Numbered from the stretch's first letter, positions 19,667-30,140 are shown. The stretch: DNA of 64,000 bases from Paenibacillus sp. D2_2 (GCF_031199965.1 NZ_CP133605.1:962501-1026500); one strand, 5' to 3'. Notes: generated by a model not told the origin, from the sequence alone. Program-made: numbers and translations.

Positions 19667-21247
19667 GTGTACTCATTATTGATCGTAGATGATGAAGATA
19701 TCATCCGAAGAGGTTTGAGAGTAATGATCAATGATCTCGGGTTCTCGTTTAGTGAAGTGGTGGAGGCCGAAAACGGAGTCCAAGCGATGAAGAAATATGA
19801 TCAACACAAGCCGGATATCCTGATCGTCGATATTCAAATGCCGCATATGGATGGTATCGAGTTTCTTAAAAGGATCAGAGAAGTTGATGCCAATAGTCGG
19901 GTTATTATTTTTAGCGGCTACAGTGAATTTGAATATGCGAGAGAAGCCATCCGATTCAAGGTTACCGAATATTTGCTCAAGCCGATTAAGAGACAAGAAC
20001 TAGAGGCTGCCATGAATAGAGCTATAGATGATCTGGATCAGGAGAAGGGAACGGAAGAGCTTCTTCCTGGGGAGCTCTCTAAGACAGATGGGGACGAGCT
20101 CAAAGACATGATGTTGAATCCGGGGACGAATGATGAGGCCTTTCAGAGATTCTTATCCGAACGAAGAATCGAGATGCCTGGCTCTCATTTTATCTTAGTA
20201 TATACACAGTTAACCAGCCTCCTACCTTCTCCAGATACGAGACAAACAGTGATCCCCTCTGCAACGATACTTGGCAACAGGCTAGCGTCTGAATTCCCGC
20301 AGATGCTGTCTGTTCCCCATGTGAAAAATAGTGTGATCTACGTGATTAATATAGAAAAAGGAGACAAATTGAGGGGAATTCGCACCTCCCTAACCGGAAT
20401 CATGGAAAGTCTCAGGGAACAAGGCTTCCGTTTCAATTTGGGGGTCAGTAGTATAGGCGAAAATAGAGTGCATCTGTACACGTTATATCGGCAGGCCAAA
20501 GCCGCGTTCATGGAAAGATTACTTTACGGAGAAGAGGATATTTATTTTGCAGATGATTTACCGATAAATACTCACGCGCTGAACTTTAGCGAATCGGACC
20601 TAACTCAAATAATATCCATGCTGAGAATGATGGAGATCAGGAAATTGGAAGCCTTCATGAATCAGAGATTCAACGAAAATAGCGTAAAAGGAATCATGTC
20701 GGTGAAGGAATACCAAGATAAGCTGATCGGTTTGCTTATACAGGTGGGGTCTGCTCAGAACACATCCGATAAAGCCGGCTGATTATTGGTGAATCACATG
20801 GTTCAATTCGTGGAGGAATTGGAGCAATGCGCCTCCTTATTAGAAGCCAACAAACACTTTGTTGATGCACTCGTATCGATCAGTAACGATCATCATCCAG
20901 AAGGGATCCAAATAGGGGACCATAAATCCATCGTGTTTGTCAAACAGTTCATTAAGAACAACTTCCATAAGGTCATCAATCTGGATATGCTGGCCAATCA
21001 GGTCTCCATGAATCCTTCCTACTTCAGCGTATTGTTCAAGAAAGAGGAGGGCATATCCTTAACCGATTATATCGTGAATGTTAGAATCAACAAAGCAATG
21101 GAGTATTTAAGAGATCCCCAGTTCAAAGTATACGAAGTCGCAACCAAAACTGGATTTAATGACGAGAAGTATTTTAGTAAGGTATTTAAGAAAAAAGTGG
21201 GGGTAACACCGACGGAATATAAAGAGAAAAGCATATTCAATATGTAA
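19667..21247 (+). CDS. YesN-type response regulator with AraC DNA-binding domain (in-frame stop as read)
   Basis: Cytosolic regulator, about 526 aa. The receiver domain (1-120) has LIVDDEDIIRRG and the phospho-acceptor Asp in DILIVDIQMPHMDG. The C-terminus has two AraC helix-turn-helix motifs (INLDMLANQVSMNPSYFSVLF and VATKTGFNDEKYFSKVF). The reading frame is continuous but interrupted by TGA at 20780-20782, between the middle region and the last third. GTG 19667 is preferred because AAGGAGG lies six or seven bases upstream. It probably activates the transporter and glycosidase genes on either side. Confidence 0.85.
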
Positions 21248-21387
21248 TCTGCCTTTGCGGCCGAGATAGATCGTATTTTCAATAAATTTGGCACGCTTTC
21301 TAGAAATTTTCCATTCATTTATGATGGACCGGATTGTTACGATTCAGTTGTAGTCTGCTACAATCCAAATCTAGAGGAGGAGTAAAT

Positions 21388-23181
21388 ATGATTCGGTCTA
21401 AGAAAAGTTGGAGCGGTATTATCATTGTTGCAATGTTGCTGTTTTCAGTCGGGTTCACAACAGGCTATGTCAGGCCTGCTGAAGCGGCAGAAGCGTCAGG
21501 AGCAGCGTCAGTCTATCCTTTTCCGGAAAGTCTTGCTACTAACAGTGATTTTCAAGTATGGGTGGAAGGCACTGCATCACCTGTATGGACGGCACCCGGC
21601 ATGGCTGCTGTTCCAAAGGCAGTGACTAGCTTCGCATTTACGGGTATAGTGACCGTCAAAGTGCAGTATAAGTCAGATTTTACATCAGCGAATATATTGC
21701 CTTCCCCATACGGAATAACTTATACGAAGCCAGCGGCCAATCAGCTTCAATTCACGCTGAGTGATCATACAAAGAGCAAAGTGATTATCCGAATCGACGA
21801 TGATCCGAATAAGGAGTTATTCTTATTCGGTGACCCGCCTGTGGCGACGCCTCCTGCCTGGTGCGACCGTCTATCAAGCAGGGGCACATTATCCTGTCAA
21901 TCATGAGCTGACGATGCAGGACAACCAGACGATCTTCCTTATGCCGGGAGCTGTTCTGCATGCCAGAATAGATACCTCTGACAATTCCAACTTGAAAATT
22001 CTTGGCCCTGGCATTGTGGTAGCCTATGATACAGGGGTGAATCCCAGTGAGTCCCCTTTTGAGAACAACATGGTATTCTATAAATCCAACAATGTCGAAC
22101 TGCGTGATTTCATCCTTGTGCGCAATTTCAACGATAATCTCATCCATCAACTGGTCGTGCGCAATACGGATAATGTCATTATAGATAACGTGAAAGTGAT
22201 CAGTGATGCCAGATGCTCCGACGGCTTATCGCTTGGGGAAATGACGGTGTCGATGTGAAGAATTTCTTCAGTGTATCTGGTGACAATAATCTGGTTATTG
22301 GCTGGTGGGGCAAAACGGATCATGTGAACATCGATAATTATATTGCCTATTTCCCAGAACATGCAGGCATTGCTCAAACCTCTGCCATTTTCGCGCAGGG
22401 CATTGAAGGAACTCAGCCAGGCGAAGATACCAGCTCAATGGGGACTGTTCGTATCAAGAACTTCTACGCCATCAAGCAAACCAATGTACTAGGAAGCATA
22501 TGGGGTAAGATCCTGGACAATATCGATAATTTTACGATCGAAAATCTCTATACAGAGCCGGGTTCAACAAGGGACAATTTGCTGTATTTTGACTTGAATG
22601 TATCTTCTAATAAAAATTTTAATCTGAAGAATATATACTTTGATAAGACGGCTGGAGGCTACTTAAGTGATAAATATTATGTGAGATTCGACAACGTAAA
22701 CTATAATGGCAATCTTGTCTCGGATGCTGCTGCTGCAAATGTGATGGGGGCTGGTAAAGTTCAGGTGTTGAACGGGAAATCCGCTAAACATTATGAATTT
22801 GAAAATGGGCAACTGAATGGGGCAGTCGCTGCAGATAAAAATTACGCATCTTTCGGAAAAGCTGTGGCTGTGATGAGCAGTGCAGGAAGCTTCATTGAAG
22901 TGACCGTAGATGTTCCTGTAGCAGGAAATTACACATTGGATATTGCCTATGCGAATGGATCGGGAACAGATGGCGGGCAGAGTGTTTACGTGAATGGTAT
23001 CTATCAATTTCAAGCTCTATTCCCTAAGACGAACGCGGGATGGGACCAGTCCGCCGCATCATGGAAGAAAGTTAATGTTGGAACGGTAAACCTGAAAGCG
23101 GGAACCAATAAAATCAAGCTCCAAAGGGATTCTATTGATATCTATCCAGCCGACCTCGACTATCTTGAAGTGAATCCTTGA
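21388..23181 (+). CDS. Secreted beta-helix glycoside hydrolase with C-terminal CBM (two lesions as read)
   Basis: Secreted enzyme, about 597 aa when restored. The signal peptide ends near PAEAAEASG. The middle domain is a right-handed beta-helix with repeated short strands (NQTIFLMPGAVLHARID, NLKILGPGIVV, NVIIDNVKVIS, NDGVDVKNFF). The layout resembles GH49 dextranase/isopullulanase more than pectinases. The last about 130 residues are a CBM6/CBM35-like sandwich (GNYTLDIAYANGSG, DLDYLEVNP). Lesions lie at 21855-21858 (net +1 or -2) and at the G run 22235-22238 (-1). It ends the transporter/sensor cluster, so its product is likely what the importer takes up. The substrate is not proven. Confidence 0.65.
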
Positions 23182-23541
23182 ACCTATTCAAGGAGAGATT
23201 GAGAGTGGGAACACCTCAATTCAACAGTTTCGACATCAGACAAATATAGGGAAGAACCCTGCAATTTGAATCAGAAGGGCAGTTTATGCTCGATCAAGAA
23301 TTAGAAAGGAAAAATCCTTAATAGAGCTCTTGGGCAGCCGCCGCCATGTAACTCTGCGATAAGCAGGTTTTATGGCGGTTTTTTTTGTGTGGTAAGAGAG
23401 GTAGATCATTCGGGTACATATTGTAATAAATTAACAATTAAAAACCCTGTTGATTGAGTCCTTCTTAACATACGGAGTAGCAGGATTGTGAGATAATCAT
23501 AAATGTTTCTTTGCTAACATAGTCAAAGGGGGAGAGATAGA
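23182..23541 (+). other. Gene-free stretch with duplicated element, copy B
   Basis: No protein gene is recognised from 23182 to 23541. At 23335-23402 lies the second copy of the hairpin-plus-T-run element seen at 13871-13943; here it can terminate the glycosidase transcript. The rest (23182-23334 and 23403-23541) shows nothing I can name. Confidence 0.6.
23335..23402 (+). terminator. Terminator within duplicated intergenic element, copy B
   Basis: Outer stem CCGCCAT/ATGGCGG, inner CTCTGCGATAAGCAGG, then eight T and GTGTGGTAAGAGAGGT. It matches copy A at 13871-13943 over nearly its full length although the flanks differ. Confidence 0.8.
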
Positions 23542-23649
23542 ATGAACATTATACACCAACAGGTATTTGATATTTTGGACAGTGTGGGAATTGAGTTGGA
23601 GACAGTCATTAAGAGCCGCGGAAATAAGATTTGTTACATAGAAATCTAG
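23542..23649 (+). CDS. Candidate 35-aa small protein
   Basis: A short ORF beginning MNIIHQQVFDILDSVGIELE and ending CYIEI. It has a very good ribosome site, AAAGGGGGAGA, ending about six bases before the ATG, and a clear terminator begins right after its stop codon. That setting suggests a real small gene. I recognise no family. The opening resembles the first helix of an acyl-carrier-type protein, so it could also be a truncated remnant. Confidence 0.4.
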   Translation: MNIIHQQVFDILDSVGIELETVIKSRGNKICYIEI

Positions 23650-23679
23650 GGCCCGCTAGACTTTAACGGGTCTTTTTTT
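23650..23679 (+). terminator. Terminator after the 35-aa ORF
   Basis: Stem GGCCCG/CGGGTC (one G-T pair) with an 11-nt loop, followed by seven T. Confidence 0.8.
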
Positions 23680-23792
23680 GACTTTTTAAGGTATGGGAAT
23701 AGAGGAGATTTTTGTTTGACAGAAATAAGGGTTTCATCCATAATATTATTCATAGTAATCTTATCTGTTTTATATGAGAAGGGGGAAGGGGC

Positions 23793-25411
23793 ATGAAAAG
23801 GTTCCAAACATCTGTAAGAAAATCAATTTGGGTAGGTACATTGGCAGTTCTATTGTTGGTATTAATTGCGGGATGCTCCGGAAGCAAGAATGCTCCTGCT
23901 GCGAATAAAGATGCTCAGCAAAATACGAATCAAGAAAAGAACCAAAGTGCTAATACAGGCGAGCCCGCGGTGGGAGGAACCTTCGTCTACGGGCAGCCGG
24001 CTTCGTAAATTCGCTTGATTTGCATAATCAGATTACAGCAAACAATGCTTTTGCCATTGATAAAGTATTTGAACCTCTCGTTGCCTTTGATAGCAAAGGC
24101 GAGATTGTAGATTGGCTTGCCAAGTCGCATAGCATTAGTGACGATGGACTGACCTATACCTTCGTGCTACGCGATGGCTTGAAGTTCTCCAACGGGACGG
24201 ATGTTACTGCGGAGGACGCCGTATTCTCGCTGCAGCGGCATTTGACTGTTGGCGGTCCACTTGCTATAGCGGCTAAGGTTGACACCATCAAAGCGGAGGA
24301 TAGCCACACGCTGGTCATTACGCTGAAGGAGTCGTATACACCGTTCATCTCCGAGCTGTCCAACTTCTCCAACGGTATCCTTCCGAATAATTTCGGTGGG
24401 GTTTCTGAGGAGGAGTTCTTCAAGAAGCCTGTGGGCACAGGACCATTTGTTGTAGAGCAATGGGACCCGGCTGGCGATCTGACCTTTGCCAAAAACCCAT
24501 ACTATTGGCAGGAAGGGAAGCCGTATATTGATAAACTGGTCTACAAGCTGATTGAAGACGACAGTCAGGCGATCAACCAATTGAAGGCTGGGGAGATCGA
24601 CGGCATCGAATCGCTTGCTCTGCAAAATGCCGAAGAGATCAAGAATGGCGCTGACACTACCGTAGTAACAAATGGCAGCTGGGTGACTGAACAGTTGTTC
24701 TTTAATACGTTAGATCAACATTTCTCCGATGTTCATGTTCGCCGGGCTTTAGCCTTGGCCATCGATCGCGAGGGCTTGACCAAGGCGCTAACCTTCGGTT
24801 ATGCACAAACGGCAAATTCATTGCTACCAACGGCAATTCCATATCATTCAAATGATACGATCAAAGCGTTGAACTTTGATTTGAATGCTGCCAAGGAGGA
24901 ACTGGCCAAGTCAGCCTTCCCTGATGGATTCACCACCAAGTTGCTTGTGGCCTCTGGCAACAGTACAAGGGCCCAAGAAGCGCAAATTATCCAGGCAGCG
25001 GGCAAGGAGATTGGGATTAATATTGAGATTGAATCGATCGAATTAGCCACTTTCCGGGAACGTTTCTTCGCTTACGATTTCTCGGCTATGCTTAACAGTG
25101 GGCAAGCGGATTCTCCTGATGCGAACTCGATTATTGCCTTCCAGACCGATCCGGAAGGATTCAGCAAATCGTACTGGACGCATTATACGAATGATGAAGT
25201 AACCAGGCTTCTGCATGAGGGGCAGAAGACACCGGATGGGGATGGCCGTGCGAAGGTCTATTCAGATCTGCTGCAAATTGTTGCGGATGAAGTGCCGTAT
25301 ATCCCGCTTTATTATCCTGAGATCCTGAAAGGTGTTCGTTCTTCTGTCGATAGCTTTGTTGTTCTGCCTAACGGTAGTGTTCGTTTTGAAGAAGTTCATA
25401 TTAAACAATGA
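23793..25411 (+). CDS. Peptide/nickel-type ABC transporter substrate-binding lipoprotein, family 5 (frameshifted as read)
   Basis: Binding lipoprotein, about 539 aa when restored, SBP family 5. The signal and lipobox read LLVLIAGCSGSK, followed by a Gln/Asn-rich linker. The frame breaks near 24005, with one base lost between GQPAS and NSLDLHNQI. The rest shows the family pattern GLTYTFVLRDGLKFSNG, KPVGTGPFVVEQWDP and RRALALAIDREG. It precedes two permeases, two ATPases and an aminotransferase with overlapping ends, so all are one operon. The ligand could be a small peptide, ureide or amino compound. Confidence 0.85.
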
Positions 25412-26397
25412 TGAAAGTAAGCAAGACATTAAATAAATCGCCGGGAGGCAATGTATCCGGCAGTTGGCTCATATTGGCTGTTGTCAGGGCGTTGGTCGTG
25501 ATCCTATGTGTGATGACAGCCGTATTTTTCATCATCCGTATTGTTCCGGGGGACCCTGCTAAGATGATTCTGGGAGAATACAGCACGCCTGAGGCTATTC
25601 AGAATATGCGTCATACGCTCGGGCTGGATCTTCCTCTATGGGAGCAATTCTTCCGATTCGTAAAGACGCTGTTCACCCAAGGAGATACGGGGAATTCAAT
25701 TATTTCCGGGACCTCAACCAGAGCGTTAATCGCCGAACGGGCTCCCGTTACCCTGCTTCTGATTGGAATGGCTTGTGTTCTGGCAGTGGTGGTTGCGCTT
25801 CTATTAGCTGTGTTTGCTGCTACACACAAGGATCGGCTTGCGGATCATCTAATACGTGTTATCCCTACAATAACGTTGGGCATGCCCGTTTTCTGGGTTG
25901 GCTTGCTATTGATCCTGCTCTTTAGCGTCCGTCTTCACTGGTTTCCCGTTGGCGGGATCGGGGAAGGCTGGACCGGAACTTTATACAGTCTTACGCTACC
26001 GGCAATTACCGTCGCTTTTTCTCAGATCCCTACACTGGTTCGTTCATTAAGAGCGCAGATGCTTGAGGTGCTGGAGTCCGATTTTGTAGTTACCTTAAAA
26101 GCTGCGGGAATACCGAGCCGGGTAGTTCTGTTTAAGCATGTGTTGCGCAACTCGGCTCTTCCGACGTTGATGCTGTTGGGCGTGAATATCTCTTATTTGA
26201 TCGGCGGCACGCTGGTCGTTGAACAGGTATTTGGCATTAAGGGGATTGGCAGCTTGCTGTTCAGCTCCATCGCGAAACGGGATTTCCCGGTTATTCAAGG
26301 AATAGCGCTATATTGCGCGATATCTGTCGTGATCATCAGTCTGCTGATTGAAATTATATCCTGGTGGCTTGATCCCAGAACGAGGGGAAAACAATGA
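25408..26397 (+). CDS. DppB/OppB-type ABC permease
   Basis: Inner-membrane permease (329 aa), intact. It shows FFIIRIVPGDPAKMILGEY near the N-terminus, six hydrophobic segments and the EAA-like loop with LKAAGIPSRVVLFKHVLRNS. The late segment GGTLVVEQVFGIKGIG is typical of DppB. It starts at an ATGA overlap with the binding-protein stop, and its own stop overlaps the next permease start by four bases. Confidence 0.9.
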   Translation: MMKVSKTLNKSPGGNVSGSWLILAVVRALVVILCVMTAVFFIIRIVPGDPAKMILGEYSTPEAIQNMRHTLGLDLPLWEQFFRFVKTLFTQGDTGNSIISGTSTRALIAERAPVTLLLIGMACVLAVVVALLLAVFAATHKDRLADHLIRVIPTITLGMPVFWVGLLLILLFSVRLHWFPVGGIGEGWTGTLYSLTLPAITVAFSQIPTLVRSLRAQMLEVLESDFVVTLKAAGIPSRVVLFKHVLRNSALPTLMLLGVNISYLIGGTLVVEQVFGIKGIGSLLFSSIAKRDFPVIQGIALYCAISVVIISLLIEIISWWLDPRTRGKQ

Positions 26398-27259
26398 ATC
26401 CTATCCAAATAGACTCTCCAAGGCCTATGGGCGGAAGGAAAATAAGCCTAGCCAGCCGGGTATGGAACACTCCCTCTCTTCTGGTCGGAGGCCTCATGTT
26501 TGCCGTACTTATCGGGCTGGCGGTGTTCATTCCTTTCATTAGTCCTTATCAGCCTTCGGAGCAAAATTTAAGCGCCTTTTTGCAGCCTCCGTCAGCCGAG
26601 CATTGGCTGGGACGGATCAACTTGGGCGCGACTTGTTTACAAGATTGATCTATGCTGCGCGAAATGACCTGAAAATCATGGTTCTGGCGGAGATCATCCC
26701 GTTCTGTACGGGAGTATTTCTAGGTATGCTGGCAGGTTATTACGGGAAATGGCTTAATACCATGATTTCGCTGCTGACGGATACGCTGATCGCGTTTCCT
26801 TTTTATTTAATCGTTATTATCGTAGCCTTTGCCAGCGGAGCGGGAGAACGAGGCATTTATATCACCTTTATGCTGGTAGGCTGGATCGTATTTGCCCGTG
26901 TGGTAAAAGGTCTCAGTGCTTCGTTCCGCGAACAGGAATGGGTCGCATCCGCACAGACTTTAGGGCTGCCTGGAGTAAGAATCATCCTGCGCCATCTGCT
27001 CCCCAATGTGCTGCCGCAAGCGATTGTGGTCCTCATGACGGATATGATCGGCCTGCTTGTGGCGATCGTTACGCTCGGTTATCTGGGTATCGGCATTACA
27101 CCGCCAACCCCGGATTGGGGGACCATGATTGCAGACGGGCGTTCCTTCATTACGACAGCCTGGTGGCTCTCGGCAGTTCCGGGTCTAGCCGTGGTATATA
27201 CAGGGATTGCTTTGTCTCTGGTGGGTGACGGCTTGGCAGACTTATGGAGGAAAAAATAA
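26394..27259 (+). CDS. DppC/OppC-type ABC permease (frameshifted as read)
   Basis: Second permease, about 288 aa when restored. The N-terminal part runs to AEHWLG. One base is lost at CTGGGAC (26609-26611), then it continues TDQLGRDLFTRLIYAARNDL, the DppC signature. The EAA loop VASAQTLGLPGVRIILRHLLPN is intact. It ends with a one-base overlap (TAATG) on the ATPase start, so translation is tightly coupled. Confidence 0.87.
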
Positions 27260-28011
27260 TGGCTGCTAACACGGTGTTACAGGTTGAGGCCTTATCATTG
27301 GCCTCTAAATCTAAGAAACTAGTCGATAATGTCAGCTTCTCGTTAGGTAAAGGAGAGAGTCTCGGCCTAGTTGGCGAATCGGGCTCGGGCAAATCACTTA
27401 CGCTGCGTGCGATTCTCGGATTGCTTCCCCGCGGTATTGAGCAGACGGGAGGAGTCATCAAGAGCGATGTGAGTAGCGCCATGGTATTTCAAGACCCGAG
27501 AGGTGCTCTGGACCCGCTCTGCCCGGTTGTGGCGCAGGTGGCGGAGGTCATTTATTATCGGCAGAAAGTAAGCCGGAAGGCTTCCCGCATTCAAGCGCTT
27601 GAATTGCTCGAAATGCTGGGCCTCCCCGATTCTTTGAAAAGATCGGACCGTTATCCGAGCCAGCTCTCGGGCGGTCAATGCCAACGGATCGTCATCGCTA
27701 TGGCCTTGGCATGCAAGCCCGGCATTTTACTCTGCGATGAGCCGACAACGGCGCTGGATGTGACTGTACAGCGGCAAATTATCGAGACGATCACAAGCCT
27801 GCAGCGTGAACTAGGGTTTGCCATGGTGTTTGTCACCCATAATCTTGCGATTGCCGCGGCCCTATGCTCCGAGCTGTGTGTGATGAAAGAGGGACAGATT
27901 GTTGAGCATGGCAATATGCTCAGTCTTTTGCAAAATCCTACCCATTCTTACACGCGGATGCTGCTTGATTCGGTGCTTCCTTTACCGGAGCTTGAAGGGA
28001 GTGAACAGTGA
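27259..28011 (+). CDS. DppD/NikD-type ABC transporter ATPase
   Basis: First ATPase (250 aa). Walker A GESGSGKS, signature LSGGQCQR, Walker B LLCDEPTTALD, switch VTHN. At 250 aa it is the short NikD-like form without the long C-terminal oligopeptide-binding tail. I chose ATG 27259 because GGAGGA is eight bases upstream. The earlier ATG at 27244 overlaps that site. It works with the next ATPase as a heterodimer. Confidence 0.88.
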   Translation: MAANTVLQVEALSLASKSKKLVDNVSFSLGKGESLGLVGESGSGKSLTLRAILGLLPRGIEQTGGVIKSDVSSAMVFQDPRGALDPLCPVVAQVAEVIYYRQKVSRKASRIQALELLEMLGLPDSLKRSDRYPSQLSGGQCQRIVIAMALACKPGILLCDEPTTALDVTVQRQIIETITSLQRELGFAMVFVTHNLAIAAALCSELCVMKEGQIVEHGNMLSLLQNPTHSYTRMLLDSVLPLPELEGSEQ

Positions 28012-28787
28012 TGGAGCCAGCTTTACAGGTGAAAAATATAACGGTTCAATATGGCGGGTTTACCGCGCTGGACCATGTTGATCTGAATATAGAGCGGCAT
28101 ACGACCCTTGGCCTTGTCGGAGAATCCGGCTCGGGGAAATCCACCTTGGCCCGCGTCATTGCCGGCTTGATCGCTCCCGATGAGGGGGAGATCTGGCTAG
28201 GATCGCAGCCATTGAAGAAGAAGAGAAGTCGCGAGCAGCGCAAAAATGTGCAGATGATCTTTCAGAACCCGGACGCATCGCTGAATCCGAAGCATTCGAT
28301 CCGGCAGATTTTATCTGAAGCGCTGTTATTTCATAGAATCGTAGAGCGGCGTCAGATCGAACAGAGATGTAAAGAACTCCTGGCTCGTGTTCATATCGAA
28401 GAGGGAGCTTTGGACAGATATCCTCATGAATTTTCCGGGGGCCAGCGGCAGCGGATTGCGATTGCGCGCGCATTAAGCGTGGAGCCAAGCCTGCTGATTG
28501 CCGATGAACCGACAAGTGCGCTGGATGTGTCTGTTCAATTAAGTGTGCTTGAACTGTTTCATACACTCAAAGAGGAGCTCAATCTCACCATGCTGTTCAT
28601 CTCCCATGATCTGGGGGTTATTCATGCGATTAGCGATACTGTAGCAGTTATGAGGCAGGGAAGACTGGTAGAGGTCAATCCCAAGGATCAATTCTTTACC
28701 CGGCCTGAGACGGATTACAGCCGTGAGCTGTTGTCCGCAGTGCCACGAATACCGGGACCAAATACAACAGGAGGTTCATATGACTAG
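28008..28787 (+). CDS. DppF/NikE-type ABC transporter ATPase
   Basis: Second ATPase (259 aa). Walker A GESGSGKST, signature FSGGQRQR, Walker B LIADEPTSALD, switch ISHDLGV. It has the Q-loop region MIFQNPDASLNPKHSIRQI. Its start overlaps the stop of the first ATPase by four bases, and its stop overlaps the aminotransferase start by eight bases. Confidence 0.89.
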   Translation: MMEPALQVKNITVQYGGFTALDHVDLNIERHTTLGLVGESGSGKSTLARVIAGLIAPDEGEIWLGSQPLKKKRSREQRKNVQMIFQNPDASLNPKHSIRQILSEALLFHRIVERRQIEQRCKELLARVHIEEGALDRYPHEFSGGQRQRIAIARALSVEPSLLIADEPTSALDVSVQLSVLELFHTLKEELNLTMLFISHDLGVIHAISDTVAVMRQGRLVEVNPKDQFFTRPETDYSRELLSAVPRIPGPNTTGGSYD

Positions 28788-29854
28788 AAAAATTAAAAGC
28801 TATGTGCCGCTTTCATCACTCGAGTTCAATACAATTACCGAGCTGTTCTCCAAGCTGTTGTATACGCAGCATCCGCCTGTCATTATCCCGGGGAAGCGAT
28901 CTTGGGAATTGAGGCGATGGCGGCGGGAATCGCTGCGCCTGGCAGAACGATTTTAAATATAGTGACCTGCCCTTATGGAAGTTTATTTGGAGGGTGGCTA
29001 GAGCGTGGCGGTGCAACCGTTGCCGAGGTAAAGGTTCCTTTTGATCAAGTGGTTACGGTGGAGGAGATTGCTGCGGCGATTGAACGGTATAAGCCTTGTG
29101 CGCTTTCTTTTGTCCAGGCGGAAGTGGTTACAGGCGGGGCGAATCCTGCCAAAGAAATCTTAAAGGTTGCACGCGACAACAATCTAATTACGGTAATGGA
29201 TTCCGTCTCGGCAGTTGGGGAGAGGCATTACGAGTGGATGATTGGGGAGTCGACTTTGTGGCAGTAGGCGCGCAGAAGGCTCTGGCCGGACCTAACGGCG
29301 TCAGTGCGGTGGCCGTTTCACCACGGGGCTGGGAATTTATGGAGTCCAATGCAAATGCTCCGCGCAATTCGATCTTATCCTTGCTCGATTTGAAGCCGAT
29401 TGATAATGATGGTGCAGCGCCGGTACGTGTTCCTGCTAACATTCCAACGCTGGAGGCCAGAGCCCTAATGGAGGCCTTAACATTTGTTGAGGAAGAGGGC
29501 TTGGCACAAGTTATTCGGCGCCACGAGCTGGCCTCATCTTCCGCCGTTGCTGGTATTAAAGCTTTGGGGCTAGAACCTTGGCAGAAGGACGGCGGCAGAA
29601 ATTATTCCAAGCTGACAACGACGGTGCGGATTGCTGATGAGCAGCGTTTGCTTATCGAGCGTCCTATTGGCATTGTGGCTCCTGGAGATGGTGAATTGTT
29701 CGGTCAGCTTCTGAGGATTAACCATTTTGGTGCTAATGCTTGTCGGCAAAGTGTGGAGGAAGCAATTGAGGTGATCGGTAAGTTACTGGAGCGGGACGAA
29801 GATGCCGCAGTCCAGGTCGTCCGCCATGTCTGGGAGGCAGGAGATCTTCGATAA
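28780..29854 (+). CDS. Class V PLP aminotransferase, AGXT/PucG-like (two frameshifts as read)
   Basis: Cytosolic pyridoxal-phosphate enzyme, about 358 aa when restored. It belongs to the family of alanine-glyoxylate and (S)-ureidoglycine-glyoxylate aminotransferases. The family start LLYTQHPPVIIPG is followed by one lost base at GGGG 28890-28893. A second base is lost at GGGG 29217-29220, after MDSVSAVG. The PLP-binding Lys is in VAVGAQKALAGPNG. It is the last gene of the ABC operon, so its amino donor is likely the imported compound. The nearby guanine deaminase and glycolate-oxidase genes favour a glyoxylate-using role, by inference. Confidence 0.8.
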
Positions 29855-29991
29855 GCAACCTCGGCAGCAATCTTCATATAGCTGATGCCATTATTCTCGG
29901 TACCGATCCATACTAGGCAGCTAATGCGGATCAGCTTCGGAAGAGCATTGTATCCGTCATTACAGGAGCTGAGGAAGCGGATCTGCTGTGA
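29851..29991 (+). pseudogene. Possible gene remnant after the aminotransferase
   Basis: A 46-codon frame reads protein-like (NLGSNLHIADAIILGTDPY, then a TAG at 29914-29916, then AANADQLRKSIVSVITG) and ends in TGA. It has no start codon or ribosome site. It may be the tail of a lost gene. I recognise no family. Confidence 0.3.
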
Positions 29992-30136
29992 TTCTAACGA
30001 AACATGGTATCGCGCTATACGCACTAAAAATGGCATCTGCAAATTCTAACGAAACGTAGTATCGCTATTTAACAAAAATAATGCCATAAATCCTATTTTT
30101 AGCTCAAATAACGATCTGTAGTTTCGTTAGAGAAAT
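29991..30136. repeat. Three-unit interspersed repeat (two direct, one inverted)
   Basis: Units of about 50 bp begin ATTCTAACGAAAC at 29991 and 30043. A third in opposite orientation ends GTTTCGTTAGAGAAAT at 30121-30136. Units two and three can fold into a large hairpin. No coding content is seen. It lies between the aminotransferase operon and an AT-rich gene cassette. Confidence 0.7.
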
Positions 30137-30140
30137 TGAA

